Source: Aedes albopictus (Eukaryota; Arthropoda; Insecta; Diptera; Culicidae). Taken from it: a stretch of DNA of 64,000 nt. The first letter of the stretch is position 1; each line of letters starts with the position of its first letter. Shown here one piece after another: positions 20,371 to 31,752 of the stretch. A program made the translations under genes and the position numbers. The notes under the pieces were generated by a model. The model saw nothing but the letters and a program-made list of their open reading frames with translations, was not told the DNA's origin and did not search any database. The stretch is taken from contig NC_085136.1 in NCBI RefSeq assembly GCF_035046485.1, forward strand, positions 297,143,080 through 297,207,079, read 5' to 3'.

Positions 20371-23300
20371 TCTTGTCGTCTTGTCGTCTTGTCGTCTTGT
20401 CGTCTTGTCGTCTTGTCGTCTTGTCGTCTTGTCGTCTTGTCGTCTTGTCGTCTTGTCGTCTTGTCGTCTTGTCGTCTTGTCGTCTTGTCGTCTTGTCGTC
20501 TTGTCGTCTTGTCGTCTTGTCGTCTTGTCGTCTTGTCGTCTTGTCGTCTTGTCGTCTTGTCGTCTTGTCGTCTTGTCGTCTTGTCGTCTTGTCGTCTTGT
20601 CGTCTTGTCGTCTTGTCGTCTTGTCGTCTTGTCGTCTTGTCGTCTTGTCGTCTTGTCGTCTTGTCGTCTTGTCGTCTTGTCGTCTTGTCGTCTTGTCGTC
20701 TTGTCGTCTTGTCGTCTTGTCGTCTTGTCGTCTTGTCGTCTTGTCGTCTTGTCGTCTTGTCGTCTTGTCGTCTTGTCGTCTTGTCGTCTTGTCGTCTTGT
20801 CGTCTTGTCGTCTTGTCGTCTTGTCGTCTTGTCGTCTTGTCGTCTTGTCGTCTTGTCGTCTTGTCGTCTTGTCGTCTTGTCGTCTTGTCGTCTTGTCGTC
20901 TTGTCTTCTTGTCTTCTTGTCTTCTTGTCTTCTTGTCTTCTTGTCTTCTTGTCTTCTTGTCTTCTTGTCTTCTTGTCTTCTTGTCTTCTTGTCTTCTTGT
21001 CTTCTTGTCTTCTTGTCTTCTTGTCTTCTTGTCTTCTTGTCTTCTTGTCTTCTTGTCTTCTTGTCTTCTTGTCTTCTTGTCTTCTTGTCTTCTTGTCTTC
21101 TTGTCTTCTTGTCTTCTTGTCTTCTTGTCTTCTTGTCTTCTTGTCTTCTTGTCTTCTTGTCTTCTTGTCTTCTTGTCTTCTTGTCTTCTTGTCTTCTTGT
21201 CTTCTTGTCTTCTTGTCTTCTTGTCTTCTTGTCTTCTTGTCTTCTTGTCTTCTTGTCTTCTTGTCTTCTTGTCTTCTTGTCTTCTTGTCTTCTTGTCTTC
21301 TTGTCTTCTTGTCTTCTTGTCTTCTTGTCTTCTTGTCTTCTTGTCTTCTTGTCTTCTTGTCTTCTTGTCTTCTTGTCTTCTTGTCTTCTTGTCTTCTTGT
21401 CTTCTTGTCTTCTTGTCTTCTTGTCTTCTTGTCTTCTTGTCTTCTTGTCTTCTTGTCTTCTTGTCTTCTTGTCTTCTTGTCTTCTTGTCTTCTTGTCTTC
21501 TTGTCTTCTTGTCTTCTTGTCTTCTTGTCTTCTTGTCTTCTTGTCTTCTTGTCTTCTTGTCTTCTTGTCTTCTTGTCTTCTTGTCTTCTTGTCTTCTTGT
21601 CTTCTTGTCTTCTTGTCTTCTTGTCTTCTTGTCTTCTTGTCTTCTTGTCTTCTTGTCTTCTTGTCTTCTTGTCTTCTTGTCTTCTTGTCTTCTTGTCTTC
21701 TTGTCTTCTTGTCTTCTTGTCTTCTTGTCTTCTTGTCTTCTTGTCTTCTTGTCTTCTTGTCTTCTTGTCTTCTTGTCTTCTTGTCTTCTTGTCTTCTTGT
21801 CTTCTTGTCTTCTTGTCTTCTTGTCTTCTTGTCTTCTTGTCTTCTTGTCTTCTTGTCTTCTTGTCTTCTTGTCTTCTTGTCTTCTTGTCTTCTTGTCTTC
21901 TTGTCTTCTTGTCTTCTTGTCTTCTTGTCTTCTTGTCTTCTTGTCTTCTTGTCTTCTTGTCTTCTTGTCTTCTTGTCTTCTTGTCTTCTTGTCTTCTTGT
22001 CTTCTTGTCTTCTTGTCTTCTTGTCTTCTTGTCTTCTTGTCTTCTTGTCTTCTTGTCTTCTTGTCTTCTTGTCTTCTTGTCTTCTTGTCTTCTTGTCTTC
22101 TTGTCTTCTTGTCTTCTTGTCTTCTTGTCTTCTTGTCTTCTTGTCTTCTTGTCTTCTTGTCTTCTTGTCTTCTTGTCTTCTTGTCTTCTTGTCTTCTTGT
22201 CTTCTTGTCTTCTTGTCTTCTTGTCTTCTTGTCTTCTTGTCTTCTTGTCTTCTTGTCTTCTTGTCTTCTTGTCTTCTTGTCTTCTTGTCTTCTTGTCTTC
22301 TTGTCTTCTTGTCTTCTTGTCTTCTTGTCTTCTTGTCTTCTTGTCTTCTTGTCTTCTTGTCTTCTTGTCTTCTTGTCTTCTTGTCTTCTTGTCTTCTTGT
22401 CTTCTTGTCTTCTTGTCTTCTTGTCTTCTTGTCTTCTTGTCTTCTTGTCTTCTTGTCTTCTTGTCTTCTTGTCTTCTTGTCTTCTTGTCTTCTTGTCTTC
22501 TTGTCTTCTTGTCTTCTTGTCTTCTTGTCTTCTTGTCTTCTTGTCTTCTTGTCTTCTTGTCTTCTTGTCTTCTTGTCTTCTTGTCTTCTTGTCTTCTTGT
22601 CTTCTTGTCTTCTTGTCTTCTTGTCTTCTTGTCTTCTTGTCTTCTTGTCTTCTTGTCTTCTTGTCTTCTTGTCTTCTTGTCTTCTTGTCTTCTTGTCTTC
22701 TTGTCTTCTTGTCTTCTTGTCTTCTTGTCTTCTTGTCTTCTTGTCTTCTTGTCTTCTTGTCTTCTTGTCTTCTTGTCTTCTTGTCTTCTTGTCTTCTTGT
22801 CTTCTTGTCTTCTTGTCTTCTTGTCTTCTTGTCTTCTTGTCTTCTTGTCTTCTTGTCTTCTTGTCTTCTTGTCTTCTTGTCTTCTTGTCTTCTTGTCTTC
22901 TTGTCTTCTTGTCTTCTTGTCTTCTTGTCTTCTTGTCTTCTTGTCTTCTTGTCTTCTTGTCTTCTTGTCTTCTTGTCTTCTTGTCTTCTTGTCTTCTTGT
23001 CTTCTTGTCTTCTTGTCTTCTTGTCTTCTTGTCGTCTTGTCGTCTTGTCTTCTTGTCTTCTTGTCTTCTTGTCTTCTTGTCTTCTTGTCTTCTTGTCTTC
23101 TTGTCTTCTTGTCTTCTTGTCTTCTTGTCTTCTTGTCTTCTTGTCTTCTTGTCTTCTTGTCTTCTTGTCTTCTTGTCTTCTTGTCTTCTTGTCTTCTTGT
23201 CTTCTTGTCTTCTTGTCTTCTTGTCTTCTTGTCTTCTTGTCTTCTTGTCTTCTTGTCTTCTTGTCTTCTTGTCTTCTTGTCTTCTTGTCTTCTTGTCTTC

Positions 23301-23896
23301 TTGTCTTCTTGTCTTCTTGTCTTCTTGTCTTCTTGTCTTCTTGTCTTCTTGTCTTCTTGTCTTCTTGTCTTCTTGTCTTCTTGTCTTCTTGTCTTCTTGT
23401 CTTCTTGTCTTCTTGTCTTCTTGTCTTCTTGTCTTCTTGTCTTCTTGTCTTCTTGTCTTCTTGTCTTCTTGTCTTCTTGTCTTCTTGTCTTCTTGTCTTC
23501 TTGTCTTCTTGTCTTCTTGTCTTCTTGTCTTCTTGTCTTCTTGTCTTCTTGTCTTCTTGTCTTCTTGTCTTCTTGTCTTCTTGTCTTCTTGTCTTCTTGT
23601 CTTCTTGTCTTCTTGTCTTCTTGTCTTCTTGTCTTCTTGTCTTCTTGTCTTCTTGTCTTCTTGTCTTCTTGTCTTCTTGTCTTCTTGTCTTCTTGTCTTC
23701 TTGTCTTCTTGTCTTCTTGTCTTCTTGTCTTCTTGTCTTCTTGTCTTCTTGTCTTCTTGTCTTCTTGTCTTCTTGTCTTCTTGTCTTCTTGTCTTCTTGT
23801 CTTCTTGTCTTCTTGTCTTCTTGTCTTCTTGTCTTCTTGTCTTCTTGTCTTCTTGTCTTCTTGTCTTCTTGTCTTCTTGTCTTCTTATCGTTTTGT
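20371..23896. repeat. 3.5-kb satellite of an 8-bp unit (CTTGTCGT then CTTGTCTT)
   Basis: About 440 uninterrupted copies of an octamer. The first about 67 units (20371 to about 20904) are CTTGTCGT; the remaining about 373 (to about 23887) are CTTGTCTT, differing by one base. Within the second block only two units revert to G, at 23034 and 23042. I saw no indel. The plus strand contains essentially no A, so the two strands are strongly asymmetric. Because 8 is not a multiple of 3 and the unit makes no stop codon in these frames, all three plus frames and one minus frame stay open for over 1100 codons. Those frames are artefacts. Confidence 0.97.
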
Positions 23897-26273
23897 AAGA
23901 ATAAGTTATTGTGTCACTGTAATTGCAGTGCGCTGTGGAGCTACGATCCAGCATCCAAAACGGTACGTCATTGCAGTCTGCAGGAATCCACATACTACCA
24001 TACTCCTATTTAGGCACACACAGTTTGTTTACCAGATGATGTGTGAAAACCGCATTTCTGGCGTTGCTTTTGTGCTGATGCACAGCTGTTACTTCCATGG
24101 GATGCTGGCGCATGCTGTGCTGCGCCAAGGCAGCAGCGCATCAAAACACAACCAAGAGCACGCGAACCAATGCGGGAAAACGGCAAGAAATTAGTTTTGT
24201 TTGGTACGCATAATTAAAATGGGTAAACTTTGGCTTGCCTTTCCGCAGCATTCGTGGCTGGTCGTGGTGCACTCCCAGGGATGGTCCAATTTACTGTTTG
24301 GAAGGAAATTGCTGCGACCGTTTTCCGCAAATTTTCCCGCGAAAGCATTTAAAAAGCTCCATCATTTCGCCTCGGTAGTTGGTAACTGTTTGCGCGAACG
24401 TCGGCAATTGGCATCGTTCCCTTTGGGAGAAAATTCCATTTGATTGCACGCCTCAGTGTTCCGACCTATAGAGGTATGTGCAGTAGCCGATGGGTTGGAA
24501 TTTCTTCCATTAGCCATTTAATGTGGAACAATAAAAGTTTTCACCTTGTTTGGCGCGTTTGTCACTCACGCAGAGCGTTGTGCACTGTGGGAAATCGAGT
24601 GGCAAGAATAATTGTACAAAAACGAACAGATTTTCAGAGCTTCTGTTACTTCAGTCAGAACATGAGTCCAAACTGAGTCCTATTCCGAAACTTGTTACTT
24701 ATGTTTCCAGGTTAAATTGTCCATCGTTGGAAAAGTGATATTGTTTCCCAAAGGGACAACATTTTGTCATCGTGAATCTTCCACGGCGACAAGTTATTTT
24801 TCGCTCTTGTATCGTTGTTGTAGACACCACCCGAGCAAAGTCTGACAACAAATCGAAAACTAATTTTGATGTTGTGATATTGCAAATTATGATTACTCAG
24901 GTTGATGTCGTTTTGGTCGTTTTAACGGTTAAAACATCAAAAATGAGAGCAGAAAAATGTTCCTGTGAGAGCAAGTTGAAAACAATTCCTGCTATCAGTG
25001 ATGGCAAATTGATTACTGTTTTTGCTATCAGGGCGAAAAAATGGAAAAATCGTTAAATTTAGAGTTTTTTCGAATAATTTGGAAACATAAATGCAATACG
25101 TTAATTGCAATGATGGTATATCATTAGATGCTTTATAAAAGATCGCCTAGAAGTTTTGAAATAACTTGAAAACTTAAACATTTGTAATAATTTTAAATGA
25201 CAGCCAAAAGATATCAAAATTTTGAATCGAAATTAATCAAGACAATCTGATATCAAAATATGATATCAATTTGCTGCTGATTACAAATCGTGTTTTTGAT
25301 TTGCTATCATTTTGTTGTTAGACTTTGCTCGGGCAGCCAACGCAACGCAACGTCGGGCACCCATGAGACAGCTTCGCAGCGCAGAAGCACAGCACAACTC
25401 AAGTGAAAGGTGTAAGTCTTATTTGCATTGACGCGAGTCTTTCGCCTTCCCCCATGGGATGAAGGGGTTGGCATCGTCACCACCGTCGTTTGTGGTGCTC
25501 TGCATCATCAGCACCACATGCCGATATATTTGAGAGATTCCGCGCCGCGAGAAGACAGACGACAATGACGACAATGGGTGACAACAAGCGATAAAGACGA
25601 CGTTATGGCAGAGCCACACATTGTACCGCTTAATAAGCTTCCGCGGTGTATTTGATGGTGTTGGATGTTGACACTGGCTGCTGACTGAGATGCAGTTGGA
25701 AATGGGTTTGTTTTGTCTCCGGTGGTGTTTGTTTATGGAAATCATTAGGATTTATTTTCAAGGCCGCGCCTCAATGGGAAGATGACAATACTGAAGCCAG
25801 ATGCCGGCGCGTGTCACTGTGTCAGATGGATCATGGATTGGAAGTGAATGGGGATGACATAATGGATGCATTCCGGGGGAATGGCGTCGTTTCAGTAAAT
25901 AATGAGATGATGAAAAGTGGGTTATACAAATGAAAGATGAACATAACACATATTACAATCATCATTAATTGATTGCTCAGGGAAATCGATTACGACATTC
26001 CGAGATCTACAATGAGCTGAATTGCACAATTTGCATATCTTTTTTTAATGGAATCGTGATGGATTTGAAAATCTCAAGACGAGTATGTAGACGTTACATA
26101 CCCGATTTTTGGGGAGACAGAGATGTTCGGTCTCCATAACAGCAGTTATCTAACTAACGGCCATCAAGGCCGTTAAGACATGGCCAGCGCCCTTATTGAA
26201 TTAACTACACTGGTATGAATCTCCTGCAGATCATCATGTATAGCGTAAAAATCTGTTGGTGTATTAGTGTAAT
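23897..26273. other. Unassigned region with one MITE
   Basis: No gene recognised. Frames of 60-110 residues lack domains. Apart from the MITE at 24830-25333 it looks single-copy. Confidence 0.5.
24830..25333. mobile_element. MITE with CCCGAGCAAAGTCT termini
   Basis: Left terminus CCCGAGCAAAGTCTGACAAC and right terminus reading, reversed, CCCGAGCAAAGTCTAACAAC are inverted repeats of at least 20 bp with one difference. The AT-rich interior repeats GATATCAAAAT. CA lies on both sides (24828-24829, 25334-25335), a possible 2-bp duplication. No coding capacity. Confidence 0.75.
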
Positions 26274-26527
26274 CACAGAGAAACAGACGTAACACTTAGA
26301 ACATATTCCATTTAAAACCATCGTCACGAAAACGTAATCGCCCAATACTAAATGTATTGTGTTTGGCCGGGCCGCCACTAGATGGCGGTAGTGAGTAAAC
26401 GTCAAACAGAAGCAAAAACGATACCAGCGCCGCGAGTGGTAAATCGACCTACTACTGAATATTTGAATCGACCGTTAAAAAGGTGATCGATGGGAAGCGA
26501 TGAGAGTGTGACGTCCGTTTCTCTGTG
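26274..26527. mobile_element. MITE with CACAGAGAAAC termini and GTGTAAT duplication
   Basis: Left end CACAGAGAAACAGACGTAAC is matched in inverted form by GTGACGTCCGTTTCTCTGTG at the right. GTGTAAT flanks both sides (26267-26273, 26528-26534), a 7-bp, perhaps originally 8-bp, duplication. No coding sequence. It lies just outside, or within the LTR region of, the Ty3/gypsy element. Confidence 0.8.
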
Positions 26528-26639
26528 GTGTAATGTTCAGAAAGTTCACTGGATTCTACCTACTTCATATAGAGTCCTTTACAATCGGACACCCAGATAT
26601 ATGAGATGTCTACATCGAATTCACTCAAATTAACAAAAA

Positions 26640-27090
26640 GTCAAAGTTTATTTTTAATAGTCGGAATCTCTCCTTCCACAAATCACTCCTTCCAAATCAA
26701 CGGACTCACACCATCCCTTCATATGATCGGCTGCATACACAGTCGAAAAATTTCGGCCACTCATACCTGGTACTGTAGAAACCCTGTAGCGATCGTTCGG
26801 CAGCACCTCGGTGACCACAAACGGCCCTTTGAATCGGGGTCCTAACTAACGGCTGCCTCCGGCTATGTATTGGTCCTTGACAACCAACACCAGATCGTCC
26901 ACCTTGTAGTTGACCGCTGCTTGCCGTCGTTGATCGTAGTATTTCTTCTGCTGTCCTTGTGTATCTCGCGTAATTCTCTCCAACTGCTGTCGCATTCCTT
27001 TAACTGGTGCCGACGACGATGAGTTCTCGAACGAAATGACGGAGATTATTTCGTTTTTTTGGTTTATACGACAACACCAGAGTAGCAGGA
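26640..27090 (-). pseudogene. Ty3/gypsy integrase C-terminal domain
   Basis: Minus-strand frame has VDDLVLVVKDQYIAGGS, then after a stop LGPRFKGPFVVTEVLPNDR, and YAADHMKGW near 26700. GPRxxGPFxVxxVLPNDRYxV and the final ADxMKxW are characteristic of mag-like integrase tails. A frameshift lies between it and the core domain, and the hAT-like element at 27099 separates them. Confidence 0.7.
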
Positions 27091-27098
27091 GTTATCAT

Positions 27099-28560
27099 TA
27101 GACCGATGCAAATTTTGAAATTTTCGCTCCCCTATGCTTAATCGATGCCAATATGGGTTGTGATTATCCTACTAAAATTTGAGCTCATTTGAATCAAATT
27201 TGACTGAGCACACGCCATTCACGGATTGTATGGGAATTACTATGAAAAAGTCAAACTTTCATTTGCACGAGTTGGAACTTTTTTCCACGTTACCTTAAAA
27301 ATAAAACCGATATGGATTTATATAGATTACATTGCCATCTTTCATATTGCCGAAGACGCCTAACACGTTAAACCAACAGAAAAATTGTTATTCATCAAAA
27401 TCTGACTTTAAATCTTTTGAAATGATGTTTCTCTTTACTTTTTGGGAACACTGCGAGTGAAAAATTCTGCCAAGTAGGCCAGCGGAAAAATTTTCAATAC
27501 GAAGTGACAGAACAAGAGCACAACAATCCGTCCCAGCATCGAAGCCAATGAATAATGAATGTACTATTTCAATCTTCTCCTACTATTGATAATCTTTTAA
27601 CTTTGATAGCTCAAGAAAAACCATCAATTGACCAAAACTGCTCCCTCTTACAGACTTTTATATTTTTGCTTCGATGATTTGCGTAGGTGCTATCCATACA
27701 CTTTGCTAGATCACCTACACTACCCCCCCCCTTAATATCGACGTAGCTTATGAACAGGCCCATAGAGGGTAGGCTCCGGCTAGCCCATCATGTTGAGAAA
27801 GCGTCCTATAGAAGCCCGTCGTCCACAGGCGGCAGGGCAGAAATTATGCGTAATTCTGGCAAAACGCGGCTGTACTTCATAACATGATGACTGACCTTGA
27901 TGAAGGATCAAGTGAAGGATATAAAAGTCGAACGTTAGCAGTAGATAAGTAAAATAGTTAAAGTTTTCCATGATGGCCCGGTTGTATGTATGTGGTTCAG
28001 AGTATACGGAAATGGAAGTATCCCTTCAGTTAGCCTTTATTTGCCCTTATTTGTTTCCTCTATTTTATTCCTGGCCTAATTGACTACCCATTTAGCAATT
28101 AGAGCCGCTGTCCTACTTTTTGCTGCATGCCATCACGTTTCCATTTTGACATTTAAATACATTGCAAAATTTTCCTTCGGCCTACTAGGCAGAATTTTCC
28201 ACGCGCAGTGTTCCCAAAAAGTAAAGAGAAACATCATTTCAAAAGATTTAAAGTCAGATTTTGATGAATAACAATTTTTCTGTTGGTTTAACGTGTTAGG
28301 CGTCTTCGGCAATATGAAAGATGGCAATGTAATCTATATAAATCCATATCGGTTTCATTTTCAAGGTAATGTAGAAAAAAGTTTCAACTCGTGCAAATGG
28401 AAATTTGACTTTTTCATAGTAATTCCCATACAAACTTTGAATGGTGTGTGCTCAGTCAAATTTGATTCAAATGAGCTCAAATTTAAGTAGGATAATCACA
28501 ACCCAAATTGGTATCGATTAAGCATATGGGAGCGAAAATTTCAAAATTTGCATCGGTCTA
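27099..28560. mobile_element. Non-autonomous DNA transposon, 8-bp TSD, ~400-bp TIRs (TAGACCG family)
   Basis: Termini TAGACCGATGCAAATTTTG and its inverted counterpart open arms of about 390-400 bp (27099 to about 27490, about 28165 to 28560), roughly 95% identical by eye. The perfect 8-bp duplication GTTATCAT flanks them (27091-27098, 28561-28568). The interior (about 670 bp) shows no transposase. It sits inside the integrase coding region. The first bases resemble the TAGGCCG element at 13942. Confidence 0.9.
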
Positions 28561-28922
28561 GTTATCATAGTAGTAGCATTCGGTGTTGTGTTGATCGCAC
28601 TCTGCACAAACTTGACCTTTTTGTCCCACCGTCGGTCCCCGTTGTCAACCATCGATCGGAGAGCAGTGAGAATAGTGCGGTTGCTTCTCTCAACCTGCCC
28701 ATTACCGCGGGGTGTTCCAACAGCTACCAACTCATGATCAATGCCGTAGTCTTCACAAAACTGCATGAACACTCTGGATGTGAACGCAGTTCCACGATCA
28801 GTTATGATTCAGGACGGTAACCCAAAAACACTGGACACTTCTTCTAACATTGAATTCACGGGTTGCGTATTCGTGGACTTCACCGGCTTCACCAACAAGA
28901 ACTTGGAAAATCCACAAATTAT

Positions 28923-29359
28923 TATTTTTTTTATTCTTAACCACTTAACCTAATTTACAGCTCTATTGTCCACTGGGGCATTACGTGAGCAATTTCAAAT
29001 GACAGCTGCACTTACATTTTGTTCAGCGTCTAGATTCTCTTCTACTTTATCGAACTGGTTCCCTTTCTGCTGCTTTCACTTTTCTACTTTATACCTGGTA
29101 GAATGATGAGCACAAGGATGATGATGGGTGGCCGTTGTTCCTTTCCAGTCCGATTGGGGGTCCATTATGAGTAGCAGTTCGCCAATGTCCGGGTATCCGG
29201 GTCCGATTGAACCATGGGGCTCAGAAGAGGGTCAGTGTCAGTTGCTCTCTGGGGAAAAGCAACTGACGAAAAATTGCAAGTGCCGGAGCTGGGAATCAAA
29301 CCCATGACCATCCGCATATGAAGCGAACGTGTGACCAACTACGCCACGGGCCCCGGCTG
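28923..29359 (-). mobile_element. tRNA-derived SINE, Feilai-like
   Basis: Read on the minus strand it starts in a tRNA-like head: GTGGCGTAGTTGGTCAC (box A) and GGTTTGATTCCC (box B) about 35 bases apart, then an unrelated body and an A-rich 3' end at the low-coordinate side. The 14-bp direct repeat AATCCACAAATTAT flanks it (28909-28922, 29360-29373), as expected for LINE-mediated insertion. Feilai is the abundant tRNA-related SINE of Aedes; the name is from memory of the family. Confidence 0.85.
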
Positions 29360-29441
29360 AATCCACAAATTATCGCCAAAAATGTGCTCATTTCCTTTCG
29401 CTGATCTAGGGAAAGGTCCTAGATGGTCGATGTGTACCGTA

Positions 29442-29771
29442 CGCTATGTCCAAAGGGTATTATGAAAATCGAATGTCTCAAATGTTATTCCATACAATCT
29501 TAGTTTTGGACCTCTAGTTTCAGAATCGGTTTAAAATATTTCATCTTGGTTTTTTCGATTTGTTTGATTTTTTTCCTATTTTCCCATACAAATAGCGAAA
29601 AAAGTCATTTTAACATAAATTTCATCCCATATAAAAAAGTACGAAAAAAAAAACTTAAGATGGATTATTTTAAATCGCACATATTCTGAATCTAGATGTT
29701 CAAAATACGGTTTTAGCGAAAAAAGTTTGAGGTACATTCGATTTTCATAATTCTTCCCTTTGGACATAGCG
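29442..29771. mobile_element. MITE with 9-bp TSD (CGCTATGTCCAAAGGG termini)
   Basis: The termini CGCTATGTCCAAAGGG and CCCTTTGGACATAGCG are perfect inverted repeats, extending with few mismatches through GAAAATCGAATGT. The direct repeat TGTACCGTA flanks both sides (29433-29441, 29772-29780). A 9-bp duplication is typical of Mutator-like elements. Length 330 bp, no coding. It interrupts the integrase just before its first catalytic Asp. Confidence 0.9.
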
Positions 29772-29873
29772 TGTACCGTATGGAATGGTACAGGCACTTT
29801 CGGGATGGGGCTTAGGAAGCCTTCGGGCTTCCCATGCTCCGCCTTGAAGAACGCACACTTGAGACACGCTGCT

Positions 29874-30535
29874 ACTTAGGCTCGCACATATTTATATGCA
29901 GTTTTGGGAACCAGAACATCTCACTTATCATGTTCACCACCTTTTCTTCTCCAAAATACCCTTTTTCGTCGTGGTAACTTCGGACCATTTTCCAGCGAAC
30001 AGTATTTGGAATAACCCAACACTTTCTTTCCTCCACTTTACGATATAATCGGTGATTATCTAACACATAGTTATCGCGGATCTGTTTATCTTCGTCTCAT
30101 AGTGGATCCCCGAGAGCTTATCGATGATCTCTAACAAGCGCTCATCTTTCCTCTGCATAGTCATAAGGAAGTCTGTATTCGAGATCTCCAACACCATTCC
30201 ACTCGGGTTCTCCACCGGCGCTCTGCTAAGAGCATCTACAAGCTGCAAACTCGAACCACTATGGTACTCAATTTGGAAGTCGTATTCCAACATTTTCAAA
30301 AAATAGCGAGCAATTCGTGGATTCATTTCTCTCTTGGCTTACGTATCCCGTATCGCTGAACAATCCGTATGGAGTACGAAGAATCTACCGATCAAATGCT
30401 GTCCGAATCTCTCCACGCTCGCAACCACAGCCAATAATTTCAGCTCGTAACTGTGGTAGACAGCTTTAGCCTTCGACGTCTTTCGACTAAAGTATCCAAA
30501 AGGAATATTGCTGTTGGGAATCGACTGTAATCTTG
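29874..30535 (-). pseudogene. Ty3/gypsy RNase H and integrase zinc finger
   Basis: From high to low coordinate: FGYFSRKTSKAK and AVYHSYELKLLAVV (about 30420-30510), HTDCSAIRDT, then NPRIARYFLKMLEYDFQIEY and VDALSRAP (frame 30060-30326), the standard RNase H end. A second frame (29872-30066) has YHDEKGYFGEEKVVNMISEM with HxxxxH spacing and a degraded CxxC. A frameshift lies between the two. A stop before NPRIAR breaks RNase H. Confidence 0.8.
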
Positions 30536-30836
30536 ACTCTATAGATTAACGGCTACGCAGTCTTAGGGTTCAAAAAACGAGTTTTATTATTCCTCCGACG
30601 TTTCGACACGGGGATAGTGTCTTCCTCAGGGGGAAAATAAATATTAACGTTTTTGGTCAAATGTTTTGTCTAACTTTAACTGTCTCGTTTTGTGTCGTTT
30701 TTGGTACATGCTTACACTTCGAAATCATTTAAACAGTTCAACGGTTTTTTGGCAATGGCGCTGTGTCGAAACGTCGGGTGAATAATAAAACTCGTTTTTT
30801 GAACCCTAAGACTGCGTAGCCGTTAATCTATAGAGT
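30536..30836. mobile_element. Foldback MITE with ACTCTATAGATTAACGG termini
   Basis: About 70 bp at each end are nearly identical in inverted orientation, through CTACGCAGTCTTAGGG and CGAGTTTTATTATTC to CGACGTTTCGACAC. Total 301 bp, no coding. It splits the RNase H region of the Ty3/gypsy element. I could not identify a clear target duplication. Confidence 0.85.
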
Positions 30837-31369
30837 ATCTAACAGGTTTCCACACATCTTCAGTTTTCTGTAACAGTGTTCCAGCCAACCTCACACCAGA
30901 AACATCAATGTGAAGCTCGAGATCAGCCTTAGGATCATATAACACCAACAAAGGCTTTCCACTAGCAACTGTTTAATTTTTCGGAACGCACTCTCCTGTT
31001 CTACATGCCACACAAATTCAGCCTCTCTTCGTAGTAGCCTGTACAACGGTTCGGCAACCATGCTGTAGTTCTGCACAAACCGCCTGAAAATTCCGGAAAG
31101 CCCCAGAAACTGTTGCACTGAATGCACGGAGTTAGGAGTAGGAAACTCTGGCACAGTTTTAGTCTTCAGCTGGGGTAAATGGGTAAGAGCAAGATGCAGC
31201 AACTTCGAGCAAGTTCAACCCGCGTCGTTGAACAGGACTATTTTCTCTAGCATATTCGTCAGGTTGATCTTCATCTCCGTAAATTTGGCACATCTAATCA
31301 CTTTTAGATTGAGGGCGAAGCATGCTCTGTACTTTTCTATTAGCCGAAGCAGCTTCTGGTTATGTGCGT
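30837..31369 (-). pseudogene. Ty3/gypsy reverse transcriptase, ends only (palm missing)
   Basis: From the high coordinate: LIEKYRACFALNLK (about 31310-31350), which normally precedes the RT fingers, then about 60 residues of uncertain sequence, then directly FPTPNSVHSVQQFLGLSGIF and RRFVQNYSMVAEPLYRLL (frame 30891-31202), the thumb, and the start of RNase H. The intervening fingers and palm, including YxDD, are absent, an internal deletion of roughly 150-200 codons. Confidence 0.75.
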
Positions 31370-31752
31370 CCTCTCCAACGCTGTTAACATATTGATGATC
31401 AAACCAGGGGATCCGCTAGCAGCAAGGCAGACCTACTGCTCATCTTTTGTGAGTGTGTTAGTGTCGACTGGCAACGCGGATGGCCCGCGAAATCGCATTG
31501 TGTTGTTTGGGGAGGCGCACTCGATGCATGTTAGGTAGGTGTAGTTTGTTCGAGTTTGACGTGCCTCTACACTCTCCCTGGATAAAACTTCTCCTTCGAA
31601 TCAACTGCAATCGAATACATCCGGGTTACCGATGAACCTTCTTTGCTCTCCGAATCACGCACAACGGGTGTCAGCTCCGGCCTAGGCTCTGATTCTCTTT
31701 CCCACTCGAGCGATACATCACCTCTTCGCTTCACCATTACCAACTGATCCTG
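31370..31752. repeat. Left copy of a 383-bp direct duplication flanking a LINE
   Basis: Aligned by hand with 33923-34305 at a constant offset of 2553 bases, with no indel and one difference (C at 31662, T at 34215). It contains the end of the gypsy protease and the linker to RT. It would be contiguous with 34306 onward if the LINE and one copy were absent. Confidence 0.95.

Larger units (their letters stand above)
28561..29873 (-). pseudogene. Ty3/gypsy integrase core, split by a SINE and a MITE
   Basis: Three minus-strand pieces join in order. The first (about 29781-29873) is the end of the zinc-binding region and the PFHTVHIDHLGPF block with the first catalytic Asp, the MITE lying inside this block. 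The second (29374-29432) continues FPRSAKGNEH. The third (28569-28908) has FVLVKPVKSTNTQ and FCEDYGIDHELVAVGTPRGN, then GQVERSNRTILTALRS with the Glu of the DDE triad. Stops near 28817 and elsewhere disable it. Confidence 0.75.

Noticed and set aside
20267..24194. Very long open reading frames (1181-1292 codons) on both strands
   Set aside because: They are translations of an 8-bp tandem repeat with no stop codon in these frames. No start context, domain or codon bias supports a gene.
27099..28560. Possible autonomous hAT transposon
   Set aside because: The interior of about 670 bp has no frame resembling a transposase, so only a non-autonomous element is supported.
29300..29360. tRNA gene on the minus strand (good boxes A and B)
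   Set aside because: The following sequence is a SINE body and the unit is flanked by a 14-bp target duplication. It is a SINE head, not a tRNA gene.
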